Source: Heliocidaris tuberculata (lineage: Eukaryota; Echinodermata; Echinoidea; Camarodonta; Echinometridae). From it: a stretch of 64,000 nt of DNA. The stretch lies in assembly GCA_025618425.1 (NCBI GenBank), contig CM046842.1:27177168-27241167 (forward strand), written 5' to 3'. The translations under genes and the position numbers were made by a program. Below, one piece after another: positions 11,501 to 24,439 of the stretch; position 1 is the stretch's first letter; each line of letters begins with the position of its first letter. Below the pieces are notes generated by a model, which saw only the letters and a list, made by a program, of their open reading frames with translations, did no database searches and was not told where the DNA came from.

Positions 11501-14035
11501 TTTTTTTTTTTTCAGACGCTTTATTATAAAACTCTTTATTTTGTAACTCTTCTTGTAGGTCGGTGGAACTATTTGGATGAAAAACATACATGTTAGCTTA
11601 TATCGGAAAATATTGTAAGAATGAGGCAAGAAAATAAAGCGTCAAAAGATAGAGGATTCTATACTTTTCTAGAATTGAATCTGCGTTTTATTCCTGCATT
11701 TCATGCAATTTTTCTTTTGAAGGGGTATAGCTAATAAAGAGTTATTCCCCGTATCTTGGAGTTTGATCGCTTTGAAAAGAAAGAGAACAGTAGAAAAGGA
11801 CCTTGAAATAGAGAGTGTAGTAATTCATGTTACGAGATAATGAGAAAAATAATGAAGAGAATGAAACGCAGTAAAAATATATACAGCGATTATAAGAAAA
11901 CATTAAGATCCCAACAAACATGTATCATGTAAGGATAATTAACACAACAAAAGAACGCAAAACAGTTATTAGCTATATACAATTATTCAAACTTTTAATA
12001 TTCAAATCGGAAATGACAGAGACATAGCAAAGCAAAATAGAGGTAGATCCAGGATTGTCAAAAGGGGAAAACAATTCCCCCAATAATCTACGAAAGGGCG
12101 AATTAGGTTTTTAAATTTTCATGTACTTTTTATTCGTATTAAATATTTTATGTAGAGGCGAGACGGAGGGGGCATAAATCATATTTTCCATGTTCAATTT
12201 CGTCCAAAAGGGGGGGGGGGGATGTACGGGCTCATGATCTACTTGGTCCGCCACTGAAGCAAAGAACACCACAAGACTAAAGTGAAACAGGTACATCGAG
12301 ATATTATCAAAATGGATAACATTGAAAAAAATGGTAATAAATAAGTATTAGAAATACCTTTGATGGCACATATATTTTAAATTGTTTCAATATATTTGTT
12401 TCTAAATCTTTTTATGGAATGTGATGGCGTCAAAGAAACATGTGGAGGCAAAAAGTAAATATGCGTTGAAAATAAATATTCATATTTTGTACTGCAAAAG
12501 CGTACATTCCCCTTTTTAGAAAATAGAATTGAAGACTACATTCACAAATACATTTCATTATATTTGTGTTAACATAATTCATTAGGGTTTATTTTTCGTT
12601 TGTTCGTATAATCTGTCTCTGCATGTCTATTGCAAGTAGTGTTATCACTGATAGTATGACAACTCATATTTACAGTGCATTCTATGAATACATGTGTTCA
12701 GTATCGGTATTCAGTAGGTTTGGCATCCTCTTCTTTCAAAACGCTAATCTTCGTTAGTAGTTGCTTCGACATTCTTTTGTTCATTTTAGGGTGGGGTCCG
12801 GTCCAAGCAATTGAGAAGCATTTCATTTTGAAAAGAGTAGATTAATGGTCAACTCTTGAATGATGAGCTAAATTGGTCAATTTCAATTTATAAAATGAAG
12901 GAGCTTGGTCAATGTTTATTTCTTATGAACTTGGATTAAAAGGAGCGAAGTCGAGGCTGTAGCCTGTATAATGTGGTCAAGATCAAGAACGCATACTCTT
13001 CGTGGCCGGCGCGGCCGAACGCGATGATATCACGTGATCGGAGCGGACACGTACGCGTTCGTCTCTAGGTATACGGGATTTACGATCCCAACAAGAATTT
13101 CGGGTAAAGTTGAAACGAAATTCCATTTTCTCGATTTTTTTTCCACGTAACCTCAAATTTTTTTTAACGGGTTTTGTGAATGAATATATCTACATAATAC
13201 TACTAAGAATTTTAGCGCATAAGAGCCGATAGTTAGCTGGAAAACTTTGTCAACATATTAGGCATAAATCTCGGCTTCTGTAGAAGCCCTCCGTCACAGA
13301 CTGAACACCTCGCTCGGCTTCTGTAGAAGCCCGTCGTCTCCAAAGGGAGTTCTAACAGTTTAGTGCCACTTCAAGGGTTCTAAACCTTGTCCGGTGTTTA
13401 CAACCCCAAGAGGGTTCTCACATGGAACCCTTGTAATAGGGAATTCCCACCGACTCTCCTTAATATCAATGAGTTCAAAGTAATATTCGCATGTAGTCTG
13501 ATAAAACAAATAAGAAAGAAAGGAGAGAATTAAGAATGATAAGTTCCACTAAAGGAGACCTCAAAAATTCAAAAGGATTGTTTTCATGGGGTTTTTAAAA
13601 GAACCATTATGGCGCTAAGAACATTCGTATAAGAAACCATTATCGACACTTTTATAACCCCAAAAACTTCAAAACGATAAATTGAAGGGAAAATATTACA
13701 GAAATAAAAGTAGAAGCACCAATGCACAGAAAAGCGAGGGTGAGAAGCGAGAGTAAGAAAAGTGAGGAATATGTGAACAGAGGGACGAGGAGGGAAATAA
13801 GAGAGGATGAGAGAAAAGAAAGAAAGAAAAAAAAAAGCAAGAAGAAAAGTGGAGTGAGGGAAAGGGTTTTTTTTTTTCTCTCTCTCTCTTCTCTCTGTTT
13901 CGTTCCCTTACTGTTTTTTTTTATTTTGTATTTATTTTTTTATTCTTTCTTATTTCTTCATAGAAATAAGCAGTAATCTGTAGCCAAACCATTTTTTTAA
14001 ACGGTATCGTTTCTCCCTCAGGAATATATATGTAA
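11501..14035. other. Intergenic stretch with no supported gene
   Basis: AT-rich. A locally GC-rich segment with several CpG (12990-13065) and a duplicated perfect hairpin (13273-13331) stand out. A pyrimidine-rich block lies at 13860-13965. Confidence 0.5.
13273..13331. repeat. Duplicated 16-bp perfect palindrome
   Basis: The palindrome ggcttctgtagaagcc occurs at 13273-13288 and again at 13316-13331, 43 bp apart, each within ctcggcttctgtagaagccc. Confidence 0.8.
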
Positions 14036-14118
14036 TTAACCCTTTGCTTCTACTGGAACAGAGTGGTTCCTGTATTAAATCTATGAGAATGACAATAATT
14101 CAGTAATCAACGGGTTAA
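14036..14118. mobile_element. Short TTAA-ended MITE
   Basis: TTAACCCTTT at the left and the inverse-like aacgggttaa at the right bound 83 bp. Ends of this form with TTAA are typical of piggyBac- or Kolobok-derived MITEs. Confidence 0.5.
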
Positions 14119-14736
14119 GCAAAAACTAATGTGATTTTAAAAAAAGAACAGTTTTGTTTTATTTAGAGCATCCGTTCATAATTTATGCCTGTTGTCAAAG
14201 CTCTACGTGAGATTCTATGAAGTTCAATGCTTACAAATTTACTTACAAAAATTGCTCTATTTTACATTCTTCTGAAATAATATCTCGCAATAATAAAAGC
14301 TGTTTATCGCACTCTCCAGGGCTTAATTCGTTATTCGGCCTTTGAGCATAGATGATGCTTGCCAAGTGATACAGTTTTGATTACTACTCAAGTCGTTTGA
14401 TTATGTCACCATCTTTCTCGATTGCTTCATCTGAAAAAGGGGCCTTGCCTAGATGACTGAGTCAGTATATTTTACACGTTAACCGGCTCTGTTTTCTTTC
14501 TTTCACTTTTTTAAATCATTACAAATCTGAACACTACGAGATATATTATGTGGATGTGTGAGGAGCGTAAGTGCGCGGGTTTGACATTCAGACACAACTT
14601 CGGAAAACGAAGCACAGGCTTATACTCCGAAAACAGCGTATAACGCTAGAATAAGTTATAGCCCTAATTGTTCTGTGCGAGGCAATGTGTACAAAAGGCA
14701 AGGGGAAATCCTGCGACGTGGACCTACTGTTGATAT

Positions 14737-15942
14737 ATACAGTGTGTACCAGAAAAAAAGGAAACCGGATTTCATGGCATAGATTTTCTATCATAATGAA
14801 TAATTTCCTTGATGAGATGTATGAAAAGCTCTGCTTCTCTTCGTTCATGTGATGCACAATGTATTGTGCATCTGGCCCTTGTTCTTTATTCAGAGAAAAC
14901 AATGGCACCGTCCGGTGCTATCTCTGTTTAGAGGAATATAGCGCCATCAGTGACCAGAATGAGAATGCAGCCGTGAATAGAATTCGCGGGCATTTCCGAT
15001 TGGCGCCAATCGGCTGTGAATCGGATCCCTCCGTAGGCAATAAATAGCCTCCACTGGGCAGTGTTCTAGTCATTCTCCTGATGACGATCAGAGCATACTG
15101 ATCGAAACGTCGAGAACCACAGAGCTCTTAGCGGAGCTCACCAGCCCTTTTCAGGGCTCTTATTCCTCGAAAGAATTACATGGTGTAACCCTGAAAACTA
15201 AACCTACAATGTATTATTCATAATTCACACATGATTGAATTAAAACAATGGAAAGTGGTGGTACCATAATTTCATTTTCTAGCACAAATTACAAATTTGA
15301 GTGAGTTTTTAGGGTAGTAATACTGAAAAAACGAAAACATCACATACAAATTCATAATTTTCTCCTCTTATATGACAGCTCGTACGTAGAAAATCAATAA
15401 TGTATGCTAAAGAACTAGTAAAAGAAAACATGATTGATTTCTGCCCAAATGAGTGGATAGTTGAGTAAGAAGCCATTCACATTTTCTGACCTAGCAGCTG
15501 ACAATAGAATTAATGGTTGGGTGAATTTACACAAACATGGGAAATGAAGAGAAACATCAGAGATGGTTGGGGATTTGGGGTATAAAAAGGCTGAAAATTA
15601 CAGATACTTGGGCATGTTACATGAATACCCTTTATTCTGTGGTCAGATGCATGTCACGCAACCTAAAAAAGATGGTTTGTTTAATTTTCACCCTTTTTAT
15701 TACCCCCAACCTATCTTTAATGTTCCTTGTCATTTCCCATGTTTGTGTAAATTCACCCAAGCATTAAGTCCACTGTCAGCTGCTAGGTCAGGACAGCTGC
15801 ATGGCTTCTTACTCAACTATTCCCTAATTCAATTAATTAATTCAGTCATGCGTATATGCATAACTCATCAAGGTAATTGTTCGTTATGATAGAAAATTTC
15901 TGCCATGAAATCCGGTTTCCTTTTTTCGGGGACACACTGTAT
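14737..15942. mobile_element. DNA element with ~85-bp terminal inverted repeats, carrying inner insertions
   Basis: The left end atacagtgtgtaccagaaaa, then ggaaaccggatttcatggca, is matched inverted at 15858-15942. Inside are a Penelope-like fragment (about 14840-15170) and an inner palindrome with arms 15457-15600 and 15690-15820 (motifs acctagcagctgaca and gggtgaatttacacaaacat). No transposase ORF is visible, so it is non-autonomous. Confidence 0.75.
15050..15170 (+). mobile_element. Penelope-like fragment with a hammerhead-core-like motif
   Basis: CTGATGA (15078-15084) is followed by a 7-bp stem CGATCAG/CTGATCG with a 6-nt loop, then AAAC and GTC (15105-15111). Outside lie GTTCT (15063) and AGAAC (15113), which can pair. 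Penelope-like retroelements are known to carry hammerhead ribozymes with CTGATGA...GAAAC cores and a tgatcgaaacgtcg-type terminal motif. Here stem I is not formed and the G of GAAA is shared with the stem, so activity is doubtful. Confidence 0.4.
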
Positions 15943-15955
15943 ATATGTATGTATG

Positions 15956-15993
<38 letters not shown>

Positions 15994-16711
15994 AATTTCA
16001 TTTGTTTATTTAAAATATCTGTCATCTAAAAGCTATTTCATATGACGATTTATTCAAAGACTTTAAAGGTGACTGAGACGCAGGATTATCAAAAGAAATA
16101 TACATGTATCATTAGCCGGTTGACTTTGCAAGATTTTCCCCCATGCCTTGTTTTACACACTGCCTCGCACTGAACGATTAGGGGTCTATATTCACCGTGC
16201 GTTATACGCCGTTTTCGAATTGTATACCTGTGCTCGGTTTTCCGAAGTTGGGTCTGATTGTTTGAGGGTGGGCTCTGTATGAATGTGGATGTGTGTTTTT
16301 GATGGTTACATTGGGATCAGGCATGATAGAGGAGAACAAGCTGAGGGCATATGATGTTCCCGTTTTCTCCCCTTTAGGCAAGTTATGAGAGTCATATTCT
16401 CAACACTTCCACTCTATTTTCGAGAAGCGTTTAGTTAAACTTGCAAATTGGTTGACTGGTTCCGCAATAATGTTTCTGTTGACCTTATCTTTCAAATGGA
16501 AGCATGAACAAAAAAATACATGGACCATTTTTTCATTATCATGAAAACGTCATTCTCATTTCGAAAGCAGGAGGAAAATTAACATCCTTTCCGATTTCTC
16601 CATGTTTGTTTTCTGCAAATGTTGTGCTGATACGATTTAAAAAAAAAACACCAACATAAAAAAAAAAAACCTCGGAACTATTTTTCTTTCGAAATAGAAT
16701 ATGAGGAACTT

Positions 16712-16746
<35 letters not shown>

Positions 16747-17502
16747 TTTTTTTTTTTTTTGGGGGGGGGGGGGAGGGGTCAAATGATATTACATATATAC
16801 CAGCGGACGTTGGTGCCAAATAATATATTAAAATCTTTCCGGCAATCGAAGCTTCAATTACATTCTCCGTAATATTTAACCACCCCCCCCCCCCCCCCAA
16901 AAAAAAAAAAAAAAAAAAAAAAAAGGGTGGCGCATTCCCCCTACTTGCGAAATTTCGCGATCACTTCCTTAGGCGGAAAAAATATTAGCAGCGCTTTAAT
17001 GACGTTATTTCTGTCATTCATTTGTTATTACGCACGTTTTGACAGCGAGTATACGAGTATCTTTTGGGGGTCACATGAGCTCTTATCACCCCTAAAACGG
17101 AGAATAACTGGTTTACAAGATAGCAAAGTTTCCCTAAGCAACTCATGTTTCCTCTGAAAAAAAAATGTCGTATATGATAAACTCAGTATAGGTGATATGC
17201 TTTATGTGTCAATAAATCATAAATTAATCTGAACAAACTTAGATGAGACTTTGGAACATGATATGAATAAATATTAATAACAGCAGCCTATTGCTTCACC
17301 TTTGCTCGCGATTTCCGAGACAAATGTGTGTACATATAAACTATTATTTACAGAATGCTGTAGGATAAAAGTATCACACACTAATATGTTTTCTATATAA
17401 TATCTACATACACTCTTTGAAGACGCAGACACATTCTGATATCTAATAGCACGTTCGGAATAGACCTACGTTTGCATTAGCCGTTTAAAGTCCCGAAACA
17501 AA
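15943..17502. other. Upstream region of the ankyrin-death gene
   Basis: TA/T-run (15950-15995), CT repeat plus T22G12 (16710-16776) and C17A24 (16881-16924). No TATA box or other promoter element can be assigned with confidence before the ATG at 17503. Confidence 0.5.
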
Positions 17503-18339
17503 ATGGCTGAACAAGTCTTCTCTTGGCTTTTGGATAAAGGGGCCGGTATTCTTTCGGACGAAAAAGAAGAAAAGTCAGATATTTTGCTGAAGGCAATAAA
17601 AGATGGCGACCTAAATATTGCCACTTTGCTCATTGGTGTGGTGTCGGACATGAATAAAATGACATTCGAAGGAGAGACGCTTCTCAGCATAGCCGCCTTC
17701 AGCGGGCACACAAGTATTGTAAAACTCGTTGTCAGCAAAGGAGCAGACATTGAAGGCACCGACGATGATGGTCTGACAGCGTTGCATGTGGCTTGCAGGG
17801 AGGGTCATCTTGACATTGTTCGTTTTCTCGTCTCACAAGGAGGAGACATTAATCGCCAAACCTTTGATGGGATGACACCTTTTGCTATGGCGACTAAACG
17901 AGGTCATGTTGACGTCCTCAGGTACCTAATCAGCAAGGGCGTCGAGATTGAGCGAAGCAACTAGAAAGGCTGGCCACCTCTTATCTGGGCGTGTGTACGA
18001 GGACTTCTACCCACAACTAACTATCTCCTCCGTGCCGGCGCTGATGTCAATGGGGCCGACAAGCATGGCTGGACATCACTACATTTCTCGACTTTCTACG
18101 ATCGTCTTGATGTCGTCAAGAGTCTCGTAACTTCTAGAGCTGATCTCAACCGTCCCGACGAAGATGGAACTACACCTCTCCATGTCGCATGTTATAATGG
18201 TCGCATACAAATTCTGAAATATCTGCTTAGGAAGGGTGCTGTTCTTAACAAGGCAGAGTCCGATGGAACAACACCTCTCCACTCGGCATCAGCCCAAGGT
18301 CATCAAAATGTCGTCAGTTACATTTTACAACAAACTGAG
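17503..18339 (+). CDS. Exon 1 of the ankyrin-death gene: seven to eight ankyrin repeats broken by one TAG
   Basis: The exon is open for 279 codons apart from a TAG at codon 154, and ends at donor GTAGCA (18340). Residues 1-30 (starting MAEQVFSWLLDKGAG) are not ankyrin-like. Repeats follow at about 33-residue spacing on both sides of the stop: DGMTPFAMATKRGHVDVLRY before it, and KGWPPLIWACVRG, HGWTSLHFSTFYDRLDVV and DGTTPLHSASAQGHQNVV after it. The stop sits in the beta-turn between two repeats, where Asn-Lys or Asn-Glu is usual, so a single substitution (for example AAG or GAG to TAG) would explain it. No splice signal removes the stop without also breaking a repeat. Confidence 0.85.
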
Positions 18340-19009
18340 GTAGCATTTATACAGTATAATGACATGAAGAGTTTCATCGCAAAACGGGTTATATCCATTT
18401 TCAATAAAATGAGAAAAAGTGACTTTTTTGTTATGATTAAAACTAATTATCCTTCATTTATGATTCTTTGTATTATTATATCATCGCAAAAGGATAGTGA
18501 AATGACATCTTTAATTCATTTTTTTTTTAAATCTATTTTTTCCTGAAAACATGATAATTTTTTAGGTTTTTAATTGCAAAACGGGTTATATCCAATACTA
18601 AATTTGATTGCAAAACGGGTCATATCCATCTCAATTAAATGAAGTGAATTTCCATTAAATTCTGAGAGTATGCTGGGGTATCTATTCTAAATCTAAATAT
18701 ATGCAGAGACACACAATCATGGCCCGTGCAAATCACATCCACATATACCTACACAATGACGTAGCCAAGAAGAAGGGGCACAAGGGGGTCATGGCCCTGG
18801 TTAAAATGCCCCTGTTAAGCCTCAGAAAATGTCATTCACAGTGTTTAGAAGGAAAATATGAAGGGCAATAAATCTGTCGGTCATTGAAGGGGCACTGGCA
18901 TGATGGGGAGGGGTAACGGCATCGATCTCTGAAAATAAAAGGCGAATATCAAAATTCCTGAGGCCTATGATTGGGGAACGGTGCTGGAAGGGGTCATATC
19001 GTCTTATTT

Positions 19010-19040
<31 letters not shown>

Positions 19041-22000
19041 CCCCCTTATCTTTCTTTTTCTTTTTTGCAATTCTATGAGGGGGTAGGGGCACGTGCCCTC
19101 CTTTTATAGCAAAGTCATTAATGATCGCAAACGTACATGCCCTCTTTCTGTCATACAGATACACTCGGACCCCCCCCCCCCCCCAACACACATCGTCTTC
19201 TTTTCTCTTCCTTTCAGGTTTTTTTTTTTTCTCTTTCTTTATCGGTTCGCAATTCCAGAGGGGGGGGGGGCACGTGCCGTCCTTTAGCAACGCCTCCTCC
19301 TCCCACCCATCAAAAGTACGTTTGCTGCTAGAAATTTTGTATCACAATCTCCAAAGCGCGAATACACTTTATTATGGGCGCCACTATACTGGGTAAAATA
19401 CTGAGCGCTGATTGGTCAAGAGGATATAACCATCTTTGTGTGAAATTAAAAAAAAATTAAAAAGATAAAGGGGTGGAGCTTTATAACCCGTTTTTGGAGG
19501 AAAAAAATCGATGATTCAAATTTTTTAGTTTTACACCACTTTGCCAAATTATAATTTCAGATCGATAAAATGCTATCTTTCCTCTTTTGTCAGACATCTT
19601 TAACTCTGAAAATTTTATTTGGGCTGATAACCCGTTTTGAGACGAAACTCTTCATATTTCTTTTCATGCTTATAATATATTTTTATAAAACACGTTATTA
19701 GGTGCTCAAACTTTTTTAATTTGCCTGGACTTTAAACCTTTGTCAAATGATGCTAAGTAAATAGATATACACTGCGTATCAAATAAAAAAGGTATACTCA
19801 ACTTTGGTAGCTTGGTATAAAAATCTTACACCCTCTGTGACATTGAAATGCATTTCATATTGACACCTTATTCGCAACTTTGCTTTCACTGATAACTGAG
19901 TAAGAGGGTTTTCAAAAAGAGGAGTCAAAATAACCTTGTTCCAAGTTTGGGCTGATGCAACAAAATCTAGATCTACACCACATGTTGTATTATTTCAGCA
20001 AAAAATCATTTGCAATATTATTTCTGGTTTGTGCTTCGACGGTTTGTGCTTAAAGTCATTCACTGTGTCTAAGCTTTTATTGACCCGTAATTCAGCTCAT
20101 GAAAGGATGATCTGATTTATTTTGCCCAGCTTGCATACTTCATCGTGAAAGAAAATGTCAGTCGCACTTTCTAACCACCATAAGGTATTATCTCGAATAT
20201 CACATTGAATCACTGGTTTACTAACTAATGAAAGACTAATTAAACATAATAAAAACGATACACATGTTGATAAATACTAAAGTAACTGACAGTCGAATTT
20301 CATGATAAAGTTGGTACCCCAAATATTTGTTGTCCACTGTGAATTAATCAATGATGAAAGGCTTATTTAAAGAAGAGATGCGGAGGAAACCAAGTTTATG
20401 TAGTCATGAGAAGGAGACAATCATAAACTTTACTTGTAATAAGAATTTGGGGTTTTTTATCTAATATTCTTTTTTTTCTTCAAAATGCACACATTTAACG
20501 AAAAACCCTATCAACTAAATGAAACAAGTAATGCATAGTTTCACTGATGGCTTTCGACACGCACTCTTTCCTTCAGCCAAAACTTGGTACAAGGGGATTT
20601 TGAAACGATCTTTTAAAATCCTTGGTACTTTGTCATCTGTGGCAGCAAGAATATGAAAAAAAGGCATCAATTATGGACAAAATACTCTTTACCATAAAAT
20701 AAATCTAAACGGCACAGAATAAGTAAATTTTATGTACGAAGCTACCAAATTTGGGTATACTTTTTATACGCACTATACAATTTAAGTTTCATCTAACAAA
20801 AAAAAAACAAAAAAAAAAAAAAAATGCTTCCTCCTTCTTTACCTTGCATTTATGCTTACATATATTAACATGGTAAAGAATAAGCCACCGATATTTTAAA
20901 ATTCTTACCAAAGTCTTGATTCCTATTTTGTCATTTCCGTGACATTTTTCGAATTTCCACACAGGGTGACGATCTTTTGAACAGGCCAAACGCAAGAGGA
21001 GAGACACCCCTTCATGTCGCAACCTCTAAGGGCTTCACTTCAATCATCGATACTCTCGTTTCTCGAGGAGGTGACCTCAATGCCCAGACGAATAAAGGTT
21101 ACACCTGCTTGCACCTTGCAGCAAAACTCTGTGGCGGATCTACCAACGTGGAGGTCACCAAGGAACTTTCGATGGTATGACTGATATTTCAGGAGTCCTG
21201 TTTCATCAAACATAATGGCCCTACAGAAGTCTTTGAATATCATTCGCTTTGAAGATAATGATTATAGATCTGTAGCATTTTTAAAAATCTTTTTACTGAT
21301 ACCAATTAGGCTTAATGACACATGGCTTGGTCATGCCTGTGCAAAATAATCATTTATCATTATATTGTATTAAGCCAAAAATAGTTATCAATCGTTTCTC
21401 TCCCCTTTTCGCTTCCTTTTTATTCTACCCGCCTCCCTTCTTATCATTTACTGTTTCTGCTAGGTCATGAAATGAAGGAAAACCTGGGATATCTAGACAA
21501 TGAAATAAGAAAAAAAAGTTATGTAATTCCAACTTGGTGTGTACTTCTGTACTCATGGTACTTCAGGGACAAAATAAGGACATTTTGTTAAGATTTGTAC
21601 GGTAAAAAAAAAATGAAACTCTAGATTTTGTATATGTGGAAAAAATACTTCATATCATGGCAAACCCACCTCAAGGTATGAATCAAGTTTCCTTTGCATA
21701 TTTTGCCGTAACACTCTCGTAGAAGAGCTTTACGAAAAATAATCCGAATTTCATCCTTCTGGTTCAAGTGTTAAAATAGTTGATTTAAGGTTATAATGCA
21801 GCTTTTTCGAGTTTACTCCAATTATACAGTAAGACGTTGCGAAAAATGACATCCTAGTTCAAATTATTCCAACAAATAATGCTTATTTTCTCCCATTGCT
21901 CTTTCTCCCTCCCTTTCCTTACGTTTATGGCCAATCATATTGTTTTGTGTGTTGTTGTTTTTTCTTATGCCTTCGTTTCTCCTTTTCTCATTCATAAAAA

Positions 22001-24314
22001 ATAATCATTTGATTTGTTTAGCTGATAGGCGGAAATTCGAAGGGGGACTCCATTGGGCCGGCCGAAGCTCTAATGAAACATATGATGAAAAACGGGGCTG
22101 ACTTAAACATATCCGACAAGGCTGCAAAGGTCCCACTTGGTTATCTATCAAAACAAATGGCGAAATTGGTGGTCGGGTATGCATTTCTTTATTTCCTCTT
22201 ATATTCTAGTCCACATCTATGGGTAAATAGTTCTTCTTTCACTATTACTACTAATTAAGTAACAAATAAATAAAATGGAGTAGTAAAATCGTTCAACATT
22301 GAATGATAATCTCGGGTTAATCAAGCAAAACTGTGCAGGTGGGCTGAAATGATATGGATGAAGTTAATTTCGAATGTTTATATATTATGAAAATTCCCCA
22401 GGAATCAGTAGCAGATAGCGTCACCGTTGAAAGAACGGGGTAACCTCGCTACTCATAAGTACCACTATTCATAACGCGTGTTACATGAATAGCGGTTTTC
22501 TGTGAATAGCGGTCCTTATGAATAGCGAGCGGACCCGGATAGAACGACGTTGAAATGGTAACGATGCCGAGTGATTTCGAAAAAGCCATTCTTGATTTAA
22601 AAAAAAGGAATTACCCACAAGCGGGTCAGAATTAACGAATAAGTAGATAAATAGATAAATAGTAATGAATAAATAAAACTATTTTCTTACAAACATGAGG
22701 GTTTGACTGCACTTTAGTTACAGCCTTAAAGGGGTTACCCAATGCTGAAACAATGTTAGTTCATTTAAAAGATCATGATTTTATTAGAAGAAAATCATCT
22801 GCCTTAAATTTTTTTTAAAATTCGTGTTGCCAGAAAATCCCCGAAATATGGTCAGATTTCAGGATATTTTGGCCCCTCAGCTGTGTCCCAATTTCAGCTA
22901 GGTAACCACAATGACGTCAAAGTGGTTACCTTGTCGCTCAATTATAGCAAAATGCGCGCAAGGTGTAATGCATTTTGTACAGTCTAGCGCGCAACACATC
23001 TGCAATACGCGAACCTGGGTAACCACTTTGACGTCATTGTGGTTACCTAGCTGAAATTGGGACACAGCTGAGGGGCCAAAATATCCTGAAGTCTTACCAT
23101 ATTTCGGGAATTTTTCTGGCAACACGAATTTTAAAAAAACTTAAGGCAGATGATTTTCTTCTAATAAAATCATGATCTTTTAAATGAACTAACATTGTTT
23201 CAGCATTGGGTACCCCCTTTAATGATTGCTTTATAGAAGTGTCTTCCTCAGTACTTCATGGGAATGGATACAGTACACTTCTTTAATGGAGGTAGTGACA
23301 TGCGTTTGTTCCTCTTTCTTCCATTACAGTCAAAGTGATGGTGGTGACAGAAAAGGTAGGAAGATGGTTTTTACTACTAAACTTTGTAAGGTGGCATCAG
23401 GCAGCTAATTACATACTGCGATATCTGATTAAGTATTAGCCCGCTTGTCCGAAGAAATAACCAATAATATGACGTAAGGTTTGTTGTTGGGGTTACTTTG
23501 ATTTCGCAGACTTCCTGTTTTTTAAAATTTTTGTCCTGCCAACAAGTAGGCCTAGGTTTTCTTTTTTTCTTTTTTCCTTTTTTTTTTAATGTTTTGACAG
23601 AGCGCCACTTACATCTACCATGCTTGATGCAGTGTTTGAAGCGCGTGCTTGCTGTTGCAGAATTAAAAAAAAAAAAAGTGACAAAGCCTCCTTTCTTTGG
23701 GAGATCGGGGGGGGGGGTGTTTCATAAAGCTGTTCGTAAAGTTACGCATGACTTTACGAACGACTTGAATATGAAGTGCCAGATAGCATGCCCAAAGTTT
23801 TCCTCGTGTTTTAACAAAGTGTTAACTTATTTCCAATAACCTTAATAAAATTATGGCAAAAATTATACTTTGCATTAAAAATGTTTGTTATAATAAGAAT
23901 GTTAATCTACATCTGCACACTTCAAATTTAGTTGATACAGTTAAAAAATATTGAGCATCCCATTTGGCTTGTCATATTCAAGTCGTTCGTAAAGTCATGC
24001 GTAACTTTACGAACAGCTTCATGAAACCCCCCCCCCCCCCCCCCCGGGATTGGAGTTATTCTTTATTTTGATCTGTGAATTTATTAAAGACCACGCCGTC
24101 ATGCCATTTTTTTTAAAAAAGAAATATATATATATGACTCGAAATGTAGTTATGTAGTTTCCGAAACGTTTTTTTTTTTTTTTTTTTTTTCATCCACTGT
24201 TAAAAAATAACTGTAAAACTACAGGATTTTTGGCCCTTGAAATTACAAGTTATTGCCGTTATTTCAGTTTTACACACAGTCTTTTCCCCGTAAAACAACA
24301 GCAAGTTTGTTGGT

Positions 24315-24355
<41 letters not shown>

Positions 24356-24399
24356 TACAATCGCCCAACAAACTTGCTGTTGTTTTACGGGGAAAAGAC

Positions 24400-24439
<40 letters not shown>

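Noticed and set aside
10793..11629. Long ORFs across 10.8-11.6 kb on both strands
   Set aside because: They run through the 500-N gap and purine-rich low complexity.
15078..15111. Active hammerhead ribozyme
   Set aside because: Core motifs are in order, but stem I cannot form and a core G is used in the stem; kept only as a motif-level finding.
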